From CAZDVQ01 sp964508975 (GTDB lineage Bacteria > Bacteroidota > Bacteroidia > Chitinophagales > Saprospiraceae), in the NCBI GenBank assembly GCA_964508975.1, contig CAZDVQ010000024.1, positions 1 through 58,605 on the forward strand: DNA of 58,605 nucleotides, given 5' to 3'. Shown one piece after another: positions 35,130-44,507 of this stretch; the stretch's first letter is position 1; each line of letters starts with the position of its first letter. Position numbers and translations under genes: made by a program. The notes beneath the pieces are model-generated. The model was not told the DNA's origin and ran no database searches. It saw nothing but the letters and a program-made list of their open reading frames with translations.

Positions 35130-37445
35130 CTAATATTTCGATTGTTTTAAAAAGTCTTTTAGTTTAATCGTCGTTATGCCAAAACCCTTGCATTTAAGCT
35201 GTATGCCATTGTCTGATGTCAACATAATAGGGTTTTCTTTTTTGTATTTAAGTGCAACTGTCAAAATAAAATTATCTGGCGATTTTTTGTCAAAGTCACT
35301 TGGCAACAAAGTCAGGTCGGCTATATCCATTTTGATATTCCGTTTGTCAAAACTGTCGTTGATTTGTTTGATTGCTTTTTGAACATTTTGTTTTTGTTGT
35401 TCTGTTTGCAGCGTTACTTTCAGTTTGTCCAACTCGTCAATGACTTTTGCAGATAAGACTATTTTATACTGTTTGTCAATTTTTGAAATTATGTCGGGCT
35501 GGTCAACAAATACGTTAGTGTCAATAATATAAATATTTTCCCTCCCATTAACGATTTCTTTCTTAGGCTTTTCAAATTGGGAAAGGTCTATTTTGCCAAG
35601 AACCTTTAATCCTGTTTGACTTTCTAATTTTTCTTCATCCTCAGGTGTATTTGATTCTGTCGTTTTGCTTTCAATTAGTTTTTTTTCAGTGGTATAATAA
35701 AACGAATATTCTTCATTTAATTTTTCAAGATAAGTTTTAACATATTTATTTAATTGAAAATCGGAACTGATAATATCCTTGTCTGCAATTATGATTGTAT
35801 GACGTTTTGAACGGCTTGTCGCAACATTGAACAAACGCTTTTCTAATGAATGATTGTAGCCTGAATTTGGAATTACCAAAATGGTTACGTCTGTGGTAAG
35901 ACCTTGTATTCTTGCTACTGTTTCAATCAATAAATTTTCATGGTTGTCAATTGATCCGTAAATGCTTTTTTGTAATGCCTTTACTGTCTCAATGTAATTG
36001 CTTAAAACAGAGATGTGCAATTTTTCTTCGACAGTCAGTAGATGAGTAACTAACAGCTTTGCTATTGCCGATGCGTTTACAGGCTTTTTACTTCCAACTT
36101 CCAAATCTGTTTTAATAAGCGTTGAACCGCCCTCCGGATTGAAAAATACGTTCACTTCATTAGTCATTTCAGGAAATGAAAGTCGTATGTCTGATTTTGA
36201 TTTTGATTTTAAACTGTTATTGTAGAACAATCCTGTGTAATAAGAACCTCTGTTTGGCAAACGATATGTTTCTGTAAGTTGATAAATCGGAACAGCAGAA
36301 GTATCTGCAAGAGCTTTCAATCCCTCCACTAAAATCTCATAATTCTTTTTACCTACTTTATCATCACTGATTGCAATAACTGGAGGCAACTGCATTGTGT
36401 CACCAATCCAAATATTTTTCTGCCCTAAAAGTTTTGCTGCACCAAACATTGCAAGTAACGCCTGGCTTGCTTCGTCAACTAATACATAGTCAAAAGGCGG
36501 TGTATTCGCAATCTTAGTTGCTTCGGTGCTTGCTATAAAAAAGGTGGATAAAACTAACTTGCCTGGTTGTGGATTTATATCCTTTGTCGGTTGTAATCTT
36601 GGAATTTCTTTGGCTTCATCTGTTGATATTTTGGTTTTAAAAACTTTACCCTCATCTAGAATAGTTGCTAATGCTGGTTTTTCAACGACTTCAATTAACG
36701 CTCTATTTGTAAGCGATGTAACTAAAACGGATTTTCCTTGCTCACATAAAAGTTTACAGATTTCAGCTATTTGATAGGTTTTTCCTGTGCCAGGAGGTCC
36801 TATCAAAACAACGTTATCGGATAATGTTAATTGATTTAATATGAAATTTGGTATATCATTTTTTTCATCAAGTAATGAAGGTTCCCCATTGGTTTTTAAA
36901 AAGTCTTGGTCTAAAATTGAACTTACTGCTTCAGAGTAGTTATTCTTAACTATTTTTTGTAAATTCTCTATATACCCATAGGGTGGGACATTCGGGCCTA
37001 AAAGCAATATAATTTTTTCCGCTTTTGAAATATTTACCGAAAAATCCAATTCAACACCACGAAAACCTGCGATGTAAAAGTCTTTATCAAGATTCCCGTC
37101 CTTGTCTTTTGACGGAGCTTGCCAAACGCAAACAGTTTCAGTAAAATTTCCTTTTTCTTTTATTAAGTCGCCATACGTTTTCTTACCCCAATTTCTGTAA
37201 TCTCTCAACTCTTTTGGAACAGTAAAACAATACAAATACTCGCCTTTGCGCGGTAAGCCACGTTTAGTTGAGAATTTTAAGATCATTTCTCCGTCTTTGA
37301 AAGTCAAAAATTGAGCAACAAAAAGCTCTTCCCTTTCTTGAAGCAAAAACGTAGCGGAAGTATTTAACTTTTGGTTAAATGCTTTCGTTTGTGCTTGAAG
37401 TTCTTCCTCAAGAAAGTTGCAGTGTTCTTGTCTAGTATATTTCAT
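35130..37445 (-). CDS. SF1 helicase fused to a C-terminal PIN nuclease
   Basis: 771 residues. An N-terminal region of about 200 residues is not recognised. The helicase core is complete and Upf1/AAA_11-AAA_12-like: GPPGTGKT (216-223), VDEASQ (323-328), GDTMQLPP (348-355), ETYRLP (392-397), ARIQGLTTD (511-519), FNVATSRSK (539-547). After a charged linker a PIN domain follows (about 637-765) with the four expected acidic places: IDTNVF (Asp642), VIDELDKL (Glu671), SPDNFI (Asp724) and TSDNG (Asp745). PIN domains cleave RNA. The pairing suggests ATP-driven unwinding of RNA or DNA linked to cleavage. Its ATG follows directly on the TAA of the GHKL gene, so the two are translated as a unit. Not a defence gene I can name. 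Confidence 0.82.
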   Translation of the reverse strand: MKYTRQEHCNFLEEELQAQTKAFNQKLNTSATFLLQEREELFVAQFLTFKDGEMILKFSTKRGLPRKGEYLYCFTVPKELRDYRNWGKKTYGDLIKEKGNFTETVCVWQAPSKDKDGNLDKDFYIAGFRGVELDFSVNISKAEKIILLLGPNVPPYGYIENLQKIVKNNYSEAVSSILDQDFLKTNGEPSLLDEKNDIPNFILNQLTLSDNVVLIGPPGTGKTYQIAEICKLLCEQGKSVLVTSLTNRALIEVVEKPALATILDEGKVFKTKISTDEAKEIPRLQPTKDINPQPGKLVLSTFFIASTEATKIANTPPFDYVLVDEASQALLAMFGAAKLLGQKNIWIGDTMQLPPVIAISDDKVGKKNYEILVEGLKALADTSAVPIYQLTETYRLPNRGSYYTGLFYNNSLKSKSKSDIRLSFPEMTNEVNVFFNPEGGSTLIKTDLEVGSKKPVNASAIAKLLVTHLLTVEEKLHISVLSNYIETVKALQKSIYGSIDNHENLLIETVARIQGLTTDVTILVIPNSGYNHSLEKRLFNVATSRSKRHTIIIADKDIISSDFQLNKYVKTYLEKLNEEYSFYYTTEKKLIESKTTESNTPEDEEKLESQTGLKVLGKIDLSQFEKPKKEIVNGRENIYIIDTNVFVDQPDIISKIDKQYKIVLSAKVIDELDKLKVTLQTEQQKQNVQKAIKQINDSFDKRNIKMDIADLTLLPSDFDKKSPDNFILTVALKYKKENPIMLTSDNGIQLKCKGFGITTIKLKDFLKQSKY

Positions 37446-40400
37446 TTACAATAATTCTTCATCATCACCAGTTAATTCTTCTTCGTTTCTTCTTTCGTCG
37501 AAACGGTAATCGCTTAAATCTTTGGCTATGCTATAATCGCTCGGATTTACACTATTAAAATCAAAGTGGACGTTGCCGAAGTAATGAAGCAATTCGGCAA
37601 ATTTATCTAATCTGTCCTCTACATCAAGATTTTCTGTGCTAAAACTAATAGTAAGCTTATCCTGATTTCTCAATAAATCATATAATTTTAAGCATCCTAA
37701 TTTCCTGTTTCCAAAATGTAACCAAAACATTGAATTTGGTTTCATTAGTTGTATCCATTCGTTTGCTCCAATTTTTAAAGGCTCGTCTTCATATTTGTAA
37801 CTTTTTACAACAATCGGAAATTCAACATTATCTTTATAAACACCGTCAATTGTTGAGAACTTGCCTATTCCTTCAGTAAATTCAAATCCTTCTCTTTCTA
37901 ATTTTTCCTTGACAATTTCTTTTGCTTCTCGGTTAGCTTCTTTTTGGTCGTTTTTAGAAATGTCTGTGCTAAATTCACTTCCTAATGTAGCGTCGCTTGA
38001 TCTTCTTAATTGTGCGTTTTCTTTTTCTAATATTTCTAATTTGTTTTGCCACAATCCGTCAAAATTAAAATCGTTATACTCCTCCAATTCTAATTTTCTT
38101 AGTTCTTTTTTTACATCTGCGTTTTGATTTATGTAAATATTGTTTTTATCATCAACTGCGGTATTGCCTTCAAAAAAAGAATAGAACACATAATCTTCAA
38201 TTTCATTAAGTGAAATTGTTTTAGGTAATTCGCCTTCGTATAGAAAAATAGCAACATTAGAATCCTTTTTCCAATTTTCATAATATGATTCTTCCCACAC
38301 TAATGCGTTCTCTTCTAACTCTTCAACATCCAAATCCTCTTTAATTTCTAAATCTCCATTGTTGGTTCTGTTTTCATTGATAACTTCAACTACTTTCTTA
38401 AATGTTTCAAATTGTTCCGCTGTTTTGAATGTAACTTCGTTTTCTTTAAGCCAAACCAACGAATTGAATAGGTTTAATTCACCTTCGTTAAAACGTGTTT
38501 CTTGTGACAAACGATTGTTTTGAAAATCTTTTATTTTACCGCTTAAATATTTTCGCAATACAACAATGACAGAGCTTTCTGTCCACACGCCCAAGTCAGA
38601 AAGGAAATCAATTTTGGCATCTTCTTCACCAAGCCATTCTATTAGATAATCAGGTAGTAGTTCACTTTCACAAGCGTATTTACTTGGATAAACGGATGTT
38701 GTTGGATTGAATCCTAAAATGTTTTCAGTTTTTACATCATCAATTGTATTCCAATCAATATTTTTGATTGACGTCTTTTTACTTTTCTTATTCCACTGAT
38801 TGAATAAAAACTCTATAAGACTTAGTTTCTGCTCATCTGATAAATTTTCTTCAATGTACGGACAAATGAATTTAGCGTCTTCAAAATAAGGTTCTTTAAT
38901 GAGCAATAAATTATCATTGTCTTCTACTACAACAGGAAAGTCTTTGAATATTTTAGAAATACTTCTGTATTTTTTATGAAGTATTTCGGATTGCTGTATA
39001 AAATCAAAGTCCGTTAAATATTTATCTGTTCCCAGTTCTATTTCTTCTTCATTTACGTTTAGGGCATTAAACTGATTAAAATTTATTTTTTCAATATACA
39101 AACCGTAAAGAAACAAAAATGCTAATTGTTCGGCATTTTCCAATGTTTCAACTTGTTCAGAAAACATTTCATAAATGACGCTTGGTTCAGGTTCTTCACT
39201 TACGCCAAACAAATTCCCAATTCGCTCTTTGTTCAAACCAAGTCCAATAAAATGATTTATCAAACTGCTTAAATAGTCGCTGTTTTCGTAATTGTCTGGG
39301 AGAATTTTAGCAAGACTTATTTCATAATTATCAATTTTAATTTTATCCGTGAAGGGTGGAATTTCAGAAAGTTTTAAATCTTGATTTTCCGTTTCAATGA
39401 CAACTTTTTCTTTGAATTTTAGATAATCGTTTTCTTTCAGTTCACTACAAGCTAAATCTAAAATTTTATACTCGTAATCCTCCCTAGAGTATTCATTTTT
39501 AGAATTAAATCTGAACTCTGATAGTTGTTGTAAAAACTTGTGTTTGGCTTTATATTTTACTATATCCACAAGTATTTCTTTGTGTTCATCTGCATCAACA
39601 AATTCCAAAATCAAACCGTGCAAATCATCGGCTTTTATTATACCTTCTTCGTCCTTGTAGTTTTCCACAAACTCATAAGGAAGAACAAATAAATTGTCAG
39701 CACAATTTTCATCTAAAAATTTTCTTGCTTCCTTATCGGCTGATTGAACCTGATAGGTTTCGCTTGTTTTTTTATCGATTATAAAGTCTTTATTCTCTTT
39801 TTTAATTATGAACTCTTTGAAGAATGATTTTTGATTGTCTTGATAAAGATTAATAAGCGATTTAATTTCCTCTGCTGTTGTTAATTCAGCAATTATATCA
39901 TCTTGATTTTGTTGGTAAATTTCTTTGAAAATATTCCCTGAATCTAAAATCAGGTAGGGGTAGAGTTCAGCAAAGTATTCATCTTGTTTTATTTTGTGTG
40001 CGTTTAACCAACTTGGCGTTTTAATATTACCTATAAGTTCGCTTAGTGGTTTTATTTCTGAATTATTATTGCAAAATAATTCTAAGTTTTTTAATGTGCC
40101 TTCAGCAACATTATCAAACTTTGTTGTTTCGTTAATAAAACTGAGAAATAAAGTTTTCTTTTCTTTGGCTGACAAGGTGTTAGTTTTGCATTTTTCAGCA
40201 ATATAAGTGTACATCTGTTTTTCGTCAGGCATTATTTCAATACAAGAAAAAATGTTTGGATATTCAGAAGTAGTAATTTCAGATACAATGATTCCAATTT
40301 TGTCAAGCTCTTCTACGATGCCTATTGTTTTTTGTATTTTGAAAAAAACATTAGCAAAACCATAACTAGCGATAGTTCTATTTTGTGAGATTTGTTTTTT

Positions 40401-42128
40401 TACTATTTCATTGAACGAATAGAACTCGTCATTGGAAAATTTAAAAAGTTTGATTTGAGAAAGTTTCTCTTTAGTTTCCTTGCGCAAATAACTTTCTTCT
40501 AATTCATCTAAAAATGATTCATAAGTTTTTTTATCACAAGTAGCAATCCAATTATTTATACTTACCAGATTGGCATTTTCTACAATATCTCTGATGTCCC
40601 ATTCTTTAAGGCCCAATTTTTCTGTTTTGGTTGCTTCGTTAATCAACAATTTATCTACCTCACTATCCCACTCAAACCATTGAATATGGTTCAATCCTAA
40701 TTCCGATAAGTTTATAGAGAGTTTGAGCTTATTAATTTTTACGTTTTGAGCGTTGTCAGAAAAACCAATTTTGGTTGGTATATTTTCAGATAGGTATTGA
40801 TGAATGAAATTTGAAAAACTATTACTTATATGAGGCTTGTTTTTGGGGTCTTTCGACAGTAGAAAGTTAGAGTACAAAGACAAAAACAAATTACGGTTAT
40901 TTTCTTTCTGTATATCTGAATACTTAATTACGTTTTGTGCAATTAAGGGCAAAAGCTTTTCGTTGATTTGAGAATTAGCTTGAAGTTTACGCCTGTCATT
41001 ATTCATGTCAAAGGCATTGCAATGCAACAAAAAACTAAAACCATTCTTTTCTTCGTCCATAGAAAAGAACGTGTAAAGATTTGGTGCTAATTCATTTTGT
41101 AAATCAACAGCCTTTTTGTAATCATGATAAAATGCAAATGTGAATTTTATGTCCCGATTTTTATTTTTTGGATTTATGTCTTTGAATTCATTACTGCCAA
41201 TAGGAAAAGAATCTGAATAATCCAAAACAGCTTTTGCTTTGATTTCTTCGTCATTGATGTATATTTTTTGCAAGCTGTTCAAAAATTTGAAAGAATATGA
41301 CAATCCACTTTTAATTTTATCGATACCCTCATCAAGAAATTTGCTTTTACCCTTACCTAGTTTGAGAAAGAAGATTGAGCCGCTTTTTAAATTGTTTGTT
41401 TCTTTCAGATTTACGTTTTGCAGTGAATGTTTTAAAAATGTCCTCATTTCGGACAATTCGTTTTTTGAAAACCTTATGCCTTCTGTATCGTAGTTTTGCA
41501 ATTTTAATTTTTCGTCCAAATGAGAAGGAAAACAAGTGTAAAGCAATTTTATAAGCCAAGGATTTTCGCTATCCTTTGTTACGTCGAAGCCTACTTTGAT
41601 TTCATCTTCCTTTAGAAATGCATCTAATTGAAAAAATTTATTCCAGCTAAAAATGATTGGCCCTGCATAATCGTTTATTATAGCTTCTCTTCCATCATCA
41701 GCACCAACTAATCTGTGTAAAATTTTGAAGCCAATACCAAATGTGCCAATATCTTCTCCATCTTTGTAGTTGCCAGCAACATTGATGATTGCGGACATGT
41801 CACGGTCTGAAAAATAATTCCCATTGTTTATGCAGAGTAAATAGTCCTCATTGTAGCTCACGCTAAAAAAAGACGATTTACAATCGTCAGCGTTTTGAAT
41901 AAGTTCATATATGGCTTGGTCGTCTGCGGCTACGTTTAAAGCAATTGTTCCTAGTAGTTTTCCTAAATCTTCCCTATTACCATAAATCAGTTTTGAAAAT
42001 CCAGTTTCTCTACGTTTTCTGTCGGGATGTAATGAACCCACAAAGTTGAGGTCTATATAACCACTTTCTCTCGCAACTTCTTCTTTGTAGAATCTACGAA
42101 AATAAAAAGCATTTCTTGTGTATAACAT
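37446..42128 (-). CDS. Giant GHKL (Hsp90/sacsin-like) ATPase with DUF3883-like C-terminus
   Basis: 1560 residues from the Met at 42128 (MLYTRNAFYFRRF); the longer frame to 42197 enters a palindromic upstream region. The N-terminus has the sacsin-type ATP site: IYELIQNADDC (N box, about 75-83), CINNGNYFSDRDM (about 99-111) and GEDIGTFGIGFKILHRL (about 124-140). Over 1100 residues follow without recognised domains, rich in Lys, Glu and Asn. Near 1390-1500 a segment with REGFEF, VVKSYK, IGANEWIQLM and FWLHFGN resembles DUF3883, a domain often next to nucleases or helicases in defence proteins. Such ATPases usually act as ATP-gated clamps or sensors. It is directly coupled to the helicase-PIN gene downstream. 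Confidence 0.78.
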   Translation of the reverse strand: MLYTRNAFYFRRFYKEEVARESGYIDLNFVGSLHPDRKRRETGFSKLIYGNREDLGKLLGTIALNVAADDQAIYELIQNADDCKSSFFSVSYNEDYLLCINNGNYFSDRDMSAIINVAGNYKDGEDIGTFGIGFKILHRLVGADDGREAIINDYAGPIIFSWNKFFQLDAFLKEDEIKVGFDVTKDSENPWLIKLLYTCFPSHLDEKLKLQNYDTEGIRFSKNELSEMRTFLKHSLQNVNLKETNNLKSGSIFFLKLGKGKSKFLDEGIDKIKSGLSYSFKFLNSLQKIYINDEEIKAKAVLDYSDSFPIGSNEFKDINPKNKNRDIKFTFAFYHDYKKAVDLQNELAPNLYTFFSMDEEKNGFSFLLHCNAFDMNNDRRKLQANSQINEKLLPLIAQNVIKYSDIQKENNRNLFLSLYSNFLLSKDPKNKPHISNSFSNFIHQYLSENIPTKIGFSDNAQNVKINKLKLSINLSELGLNHIQWFEWDSEVDKLLINEATKTEKLGLKEWDIRDIVENANLVSINNWIATCDKKTYESFLDELEESYLRKETKEKLSQIKLFKFSNDEFYSFNEIVKKQISQNRTIASYGFANVFFKIQKTIGIVEELDKIGIIVSEITTSEYPNIFSCIEIMPDEKQMYTYIAEKCKTNTLSAKEKKTLFLSFINETTKFDNVAEGTLKNLELFCNNNSEIKPLSELIGNIKTPSWLNAHKIKQDEYFAELYPYLILDSGNIFKEIYQQNQDDIIAELTTAEEIKSLINLYQDNQKSFFKEFIIKKENKDFIIDKKTSETYQVQSADKEARKFLDENCADNLFVLPYEFVENYKDEEGIIKADDLHGLILEFVDADEHKEILVDIVKYKAKHKFLQQLSEFRFNSKNEYSREDYEYKILDLACSELKENDYLKFKEKVVIETENQDLKLSEIPPFTDKIKIDNYEISLAKILPDNYENSDYLSSLINHFIGLGLNKERIGNLFGVSEEPEPSVIYEMFSEQVETLENAEQLAFLFLYGLYIEKINFNQFNALNVNEEEIELGTDKYLTDFDFIQQSEILHKKYRSISKIFKDFPVVVEDNDNLLLIKEPYFEDAKFICPYIEENLSDEQKLSLIEFLFNQWNKKSKKTSIKNIDWNTIDDVKTENILGFNPTTSVYPSKYACESELLPDYLIEWLGEEDAKIDFLSDLGVWTESSVIVVLRKYLSGKIKDFQNNRLSQETRFNEGELNLFNSLVWLKENEVTFKTAEQFETFKKVVEVINENRTNNGDLEIKEDLDVEELEENALVWEESYYENWKKDSNVAIFLYEGELPKTISLNEIEDYVFYSFFEGNTAVDDKNNIYINQNADVKKELRKLELEEYNDFNFDGLWQNKLEILEKENAQLRRSSDATLGSEFSTDISKNDQKEANREAKEIVKEKLEREGFEFTEGIGKFSTIDGVYKDNVEFPIVVKSYKYEDEPLKIGANEWIQLMKPNSMFWLHFGNRKLGCLKLYDLLRNQDKLTISFSTENLDVEDRLDKFAELLHYFGNVHFDFNSVNPSDYSIAKDLSDYRFDERRNEEELTGDDEELL

Positions 42129-42513
42129 TATATTTTTATTTTTTGGAATTGATGATGTGTCCGCAATGCGGTTGTGACACAAGTAAATGTGTTGCAACGG
42201 TGTCGGCTAATGCATTGGTTTTCAAATCTTTTGATTTTGTGAAGTCTTGGCATTTTGTCTGTTGTATTACTGTTTGTTTTTGTTGTGTCGTCTTTTAGCA
42301 TCACAACCAACCTCCCCGCAGCCACAACTCCCCTGGCTTTATAGTGTCACTATTCAGGTTTAATGAATAGAACAAGTAGCTAGTACCCGTGTGTGTTGTG
42401 TTACAACGAATGATAGGTCCTGTGCAAAGGTATTGAAAATATGCTAATCTCAGTAATTTTTATCATCAATTTATAGGGCATTTTACGTGCTTTGGGTGCT
42501 TGGTGCTTGGTAA
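42129..42513. other. AT-rich non-coding stretch at the right edge of the island
   Basis: No convincing gene. A short plus-strand frame with CPQCGC is judged chance. The stretch holds the palindrome described separately (42156-42181), further GTGTTGCAAC-type sequence, and the shift from AT-rich island DNA to GC-rich repeats near 42300-42520. Confidence 0.5.
42156..42181. promoter_or_regulatory. Nested palindrome upstream of the GHKL ATPase gene
   Basis: TGTGTC (42156-42161) and GACACA (42176-42181) flank CCGCA-A-TGCGG (42161-42171), a perfect 5-bp palindrome with a 1-nt centre. It lies 28-53 nt before the start codon, where an operator would sit. No regulator is encoded in the two-gene unit, although the XRE protein of the neighbouring operon is a candidate. 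Confidence 0.4.
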
Positions 42514-42676
42514 GGCTCGATGGGGTTTCGGTCCGGCTACCGTTCCGTGGCGATTTCTGTATTGGGCATTCTCGTCTGGCTTGCCGCCACGGGGTTTTGG
42601 TTGTTGCTTTAAACCCCGGGTTGCGCTGCGCTTAACCCGCGGCTACCGATATTGCCTGCCCCTTGGGCAGGATTTA
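42514..42676 (+). repeat. Mosaic intergenic repeat R2, second long copy
   Basis: GGTCCGGCTACCGTTCCGTG, CTGGCTTGCCGCCACGGGG, CCCCGGGTTGCGCTGCGCTT and GGCTACCGATATTGCCTGCC follow the same order as the minus strand of 24010-23862. It marks the return to GC-rich DNA at the right side of the island. Confidence 0.65.
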
Positions 42677-42737
42677 GCGCGCAGCACGCAGCGTGAAATT
42701 GTGAGTTAAATCAAACCATCGCCAGTACACGATTCGG

Positions 42738-42844
42738 CTTAGCTGCCTGTAGGGCGCCGCCGCAGGCGGCGGTGCGCGTAGCGCACGGAGCGAATAGCGA
42801 ACCCCGGAAGGGAGCGGCCCGCGCAGCGGGAAAGCCCCAAAAAA
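42738..42844 (+). repeat. GC-rich intergenic repeat R1, copy 9
   Basis: GGGCGCCGCCGCAGGCGGCG hairpin, then GCACGGAGCGAATAGCGAAC, GCGGCCCGCGCAGCGGG and a variant end AAAGCCCCAAAA. It lies upstream of the tolC promoter. Confidence 0.72.
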
Positions 42845-42949
42845 GAGCATTCATCCGATAATCTTACACTTTCATATAAATATTTGAACTTTGAACTCAA
42901 TTCTGTTTTAAACTTGTACCCTTAATCCAATACACGGGAATTTTTTCCG

Positions 42950-42957
42950 TAGTTTTG
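42950..42957 (+). promoter_or_regulatory. -7 box before tolC
   Basis: TAGTTTTG matches TAnnTTTG; a well-spaced -33 element is not evident. The leader to the ATG at 43032 would be about 70 nt. Confidence 0.45.
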
Positions 42958-43031
42958 GAGTTCTCTGATTGTTCTGCCCGGTTTTAAGGCAAAACCCTCT
43001 ACACCTTACAGCTCTTAACTATAAGCACACC

Positions 43032-44453
43032 ATGCGACAAGCGACCCTTATTCTATTTTTGCTCCTTGGCCACTTTGCCCTTCAGGCACAAGAAACCTGG
43101 GATCTCGAAAAATGCATCCGTTATGCCCAGGAAAATAGCCTGCTCATTAAACAAAATGCCATCAACGTTGAAAACAACAAGCTCGACCTTACCCTGGCCA
43201 AACGCTCCCGGCTCCCAACCGCCGATGCTACCCTGAGCCAAAGCCTTAACTTTGGTCGCTCGATTGACCCTACCACCAACACCTTCCAACAACAAACCAT
43301 TTATGCCAACGGCTATGGTATATCTGGTGGTGTACCTATTTATAATGGCGGTCGGATAAACCATAGCATCGACCAAACGGAAGTATCCGTGCGGGCCGCC
43401 GAGGAAGACCTGGCCAACGTGCAAAATAACCTGGCGCTCAACGTGGCACAAGCTTACCTCAATGTGCTGCTGGCCGAAGAAGCTATCCTGGCCCTGCAAG
43501 AACAACAAAAACAAACCGAAAACCAGATGGCCAATACCCGCAAGATGATTGCCGCGGGTACCCTGCCCGCCAATACCATTTTCGACCTGGAAGCGCAACT
43601 GGCCCGCAACGAGCAAAATATCGTTAACGGTCAAAATGCCATCGACCTGGCGTACTTGAGTTTGAAGCAAATCATGAATTTTGACCCCTACACGCCTATA
43701 CTAATCAGTAAGCCCAACATCAACGTGCTCGAAACGGCGGAGGTGATTAGCGCGGAAGCCATTTATAGCTTGGCCGAGCAAAATCAACCCAACATCAGGG
43801 CTAACGAGCTGCGTGAAGAAAGCGCCCGCATTAATGTGGAAGTGGCACAATCAGCCTTGAAGCCTCAAATTAACGGTTTCTACCAGTTTCAAACCAACTA
43901 CTCTAGTCTCGGTAAAGAAGTGACGGGCTTTACGCCAGTTCAACAAAACCTCGGCGATGTTGAAATCCCGAACGTGGGCACATTCCCCTTGCTGATTACA
44001 ACTCAGGCCCCTACCTTGCGCAACACGCCGTATTTCAACCAGCTGGGCGACAACTTCCGCCAGGCCGTTGGGGTATCGTTGAGTGTACCGATATACAATG
44101 GCGATCGGAATAAAATTCAAATTGAACGGGCCAAGCTGGGCGTTGTCTCGGCTGAAATTGCTTCAGAACAATCTAAAGTACAGCTCAAGGCCGATATCAA
44201 CCAAGCGATTGCCAATGCCCGTGCGGCATTAAAACGCTACAACGCCGCCTTGAAAACCGTTAACGCCCTAGAGCAAGCCCTGGGTAATACCCGCAAGCGT
44301 TTTGACGCCGGTGCCGCTAGCGCTTTTGAACTCACCACCGCCGAGAATAGCCTCTTGGTATCTCGTGCTGAATTGATTCAATCCAAGTACGATTACATTT
44401 TCAGGCTTAAAATCCTCGATTTTTACGAAGGAAAACCTATCGTGCTTGAGTAA
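43032..44453 (+). CDS. TolC-family outer-membrane efflux protein
   Basis: 473 residues from the Met at 43032, chosen because a signal peptide follows at once (MRQATLILFLLLGHFALQAQ). Two outer-membrane-efflux repeats are visible: the first begins WDLEKCIRYAQENSLLIKQN, with GVPIYNGGRINHSI as its strand region; the second has VGVSLSVPIYNGDRNKIQIE. Long coiled-coil segments rich in Ala, Gln and Glu fill the rest (e.g. LLAEEAILALQEQQKQTENQ). It forms the periplasm-spanning exit tunnel and works with the HlyD-type protein 54 nt downstream. Confidence 0.9.
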   Translation: MRQATLILFLLLGHFALQAQETWDLEKCIRYAQENSLLIKQNAINVENNKLDLTLAKRSRLPTADATLSQSLNFGRSIDPTTNTFQQQTIYANGYGISGGVPIYNGGRINHSIDQTEVSVRAAEEDLANVQNNLALNVAQAYLNVLLAEEAILALQEQQKQTENQMANTRKMIAAGTLPANTIFDLEAQLARNEQNIVNGQNAIDLAYLSLKQIMNFDPYTPILISKPNINVLETAEVISAEAIYSLAEQNQPNIRANELREESARINVEVAQSALKPQINGFYQFQTNYSSLGKEVTGFTPVQQNLGDVEIPNVGTFPLLITTQAPTLRNTPYFNQLGDNFRQAVGVSLSVPIYNGDRNKIQIERAKLGVVSAEIASEQSKVQLKADINQAIANARAALKRYNAALKTVNALEQALGNTRKRFDAGAASAFELTTAENSLLVSRAELIQSKYDYIFRLKILDFYEGKPIVLE

Positions 44454-44507
44454 TACTATCAAAAAGAAACACTCACCTCCTTTTACACCAATTTATAGAT
44501 ACTTCAT

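Noticed and set aside
30070..42128. Membership of the island in DISARM, BREX, Dnd or Mokosh
   Set aside because: No DUF1998, PglZ, BrxC, DndB-E or PLD proteins are present; the helicase ends in PIN rather than PLD and its partner is a GHKL ATPase.
42116..42298. Small frame with CPQCGC, resembling a zinc ribbon
   Set aside because: Only 60 codons, overlaps the start of the GHKL gene on the other strand, and the CxxC part is made by a palindrome likely to be an operator.
43053..43670. Minus-strand frame of 205 codons
   Set aside because: Antisense to the well-supported TolC gene; no recognisable domain.
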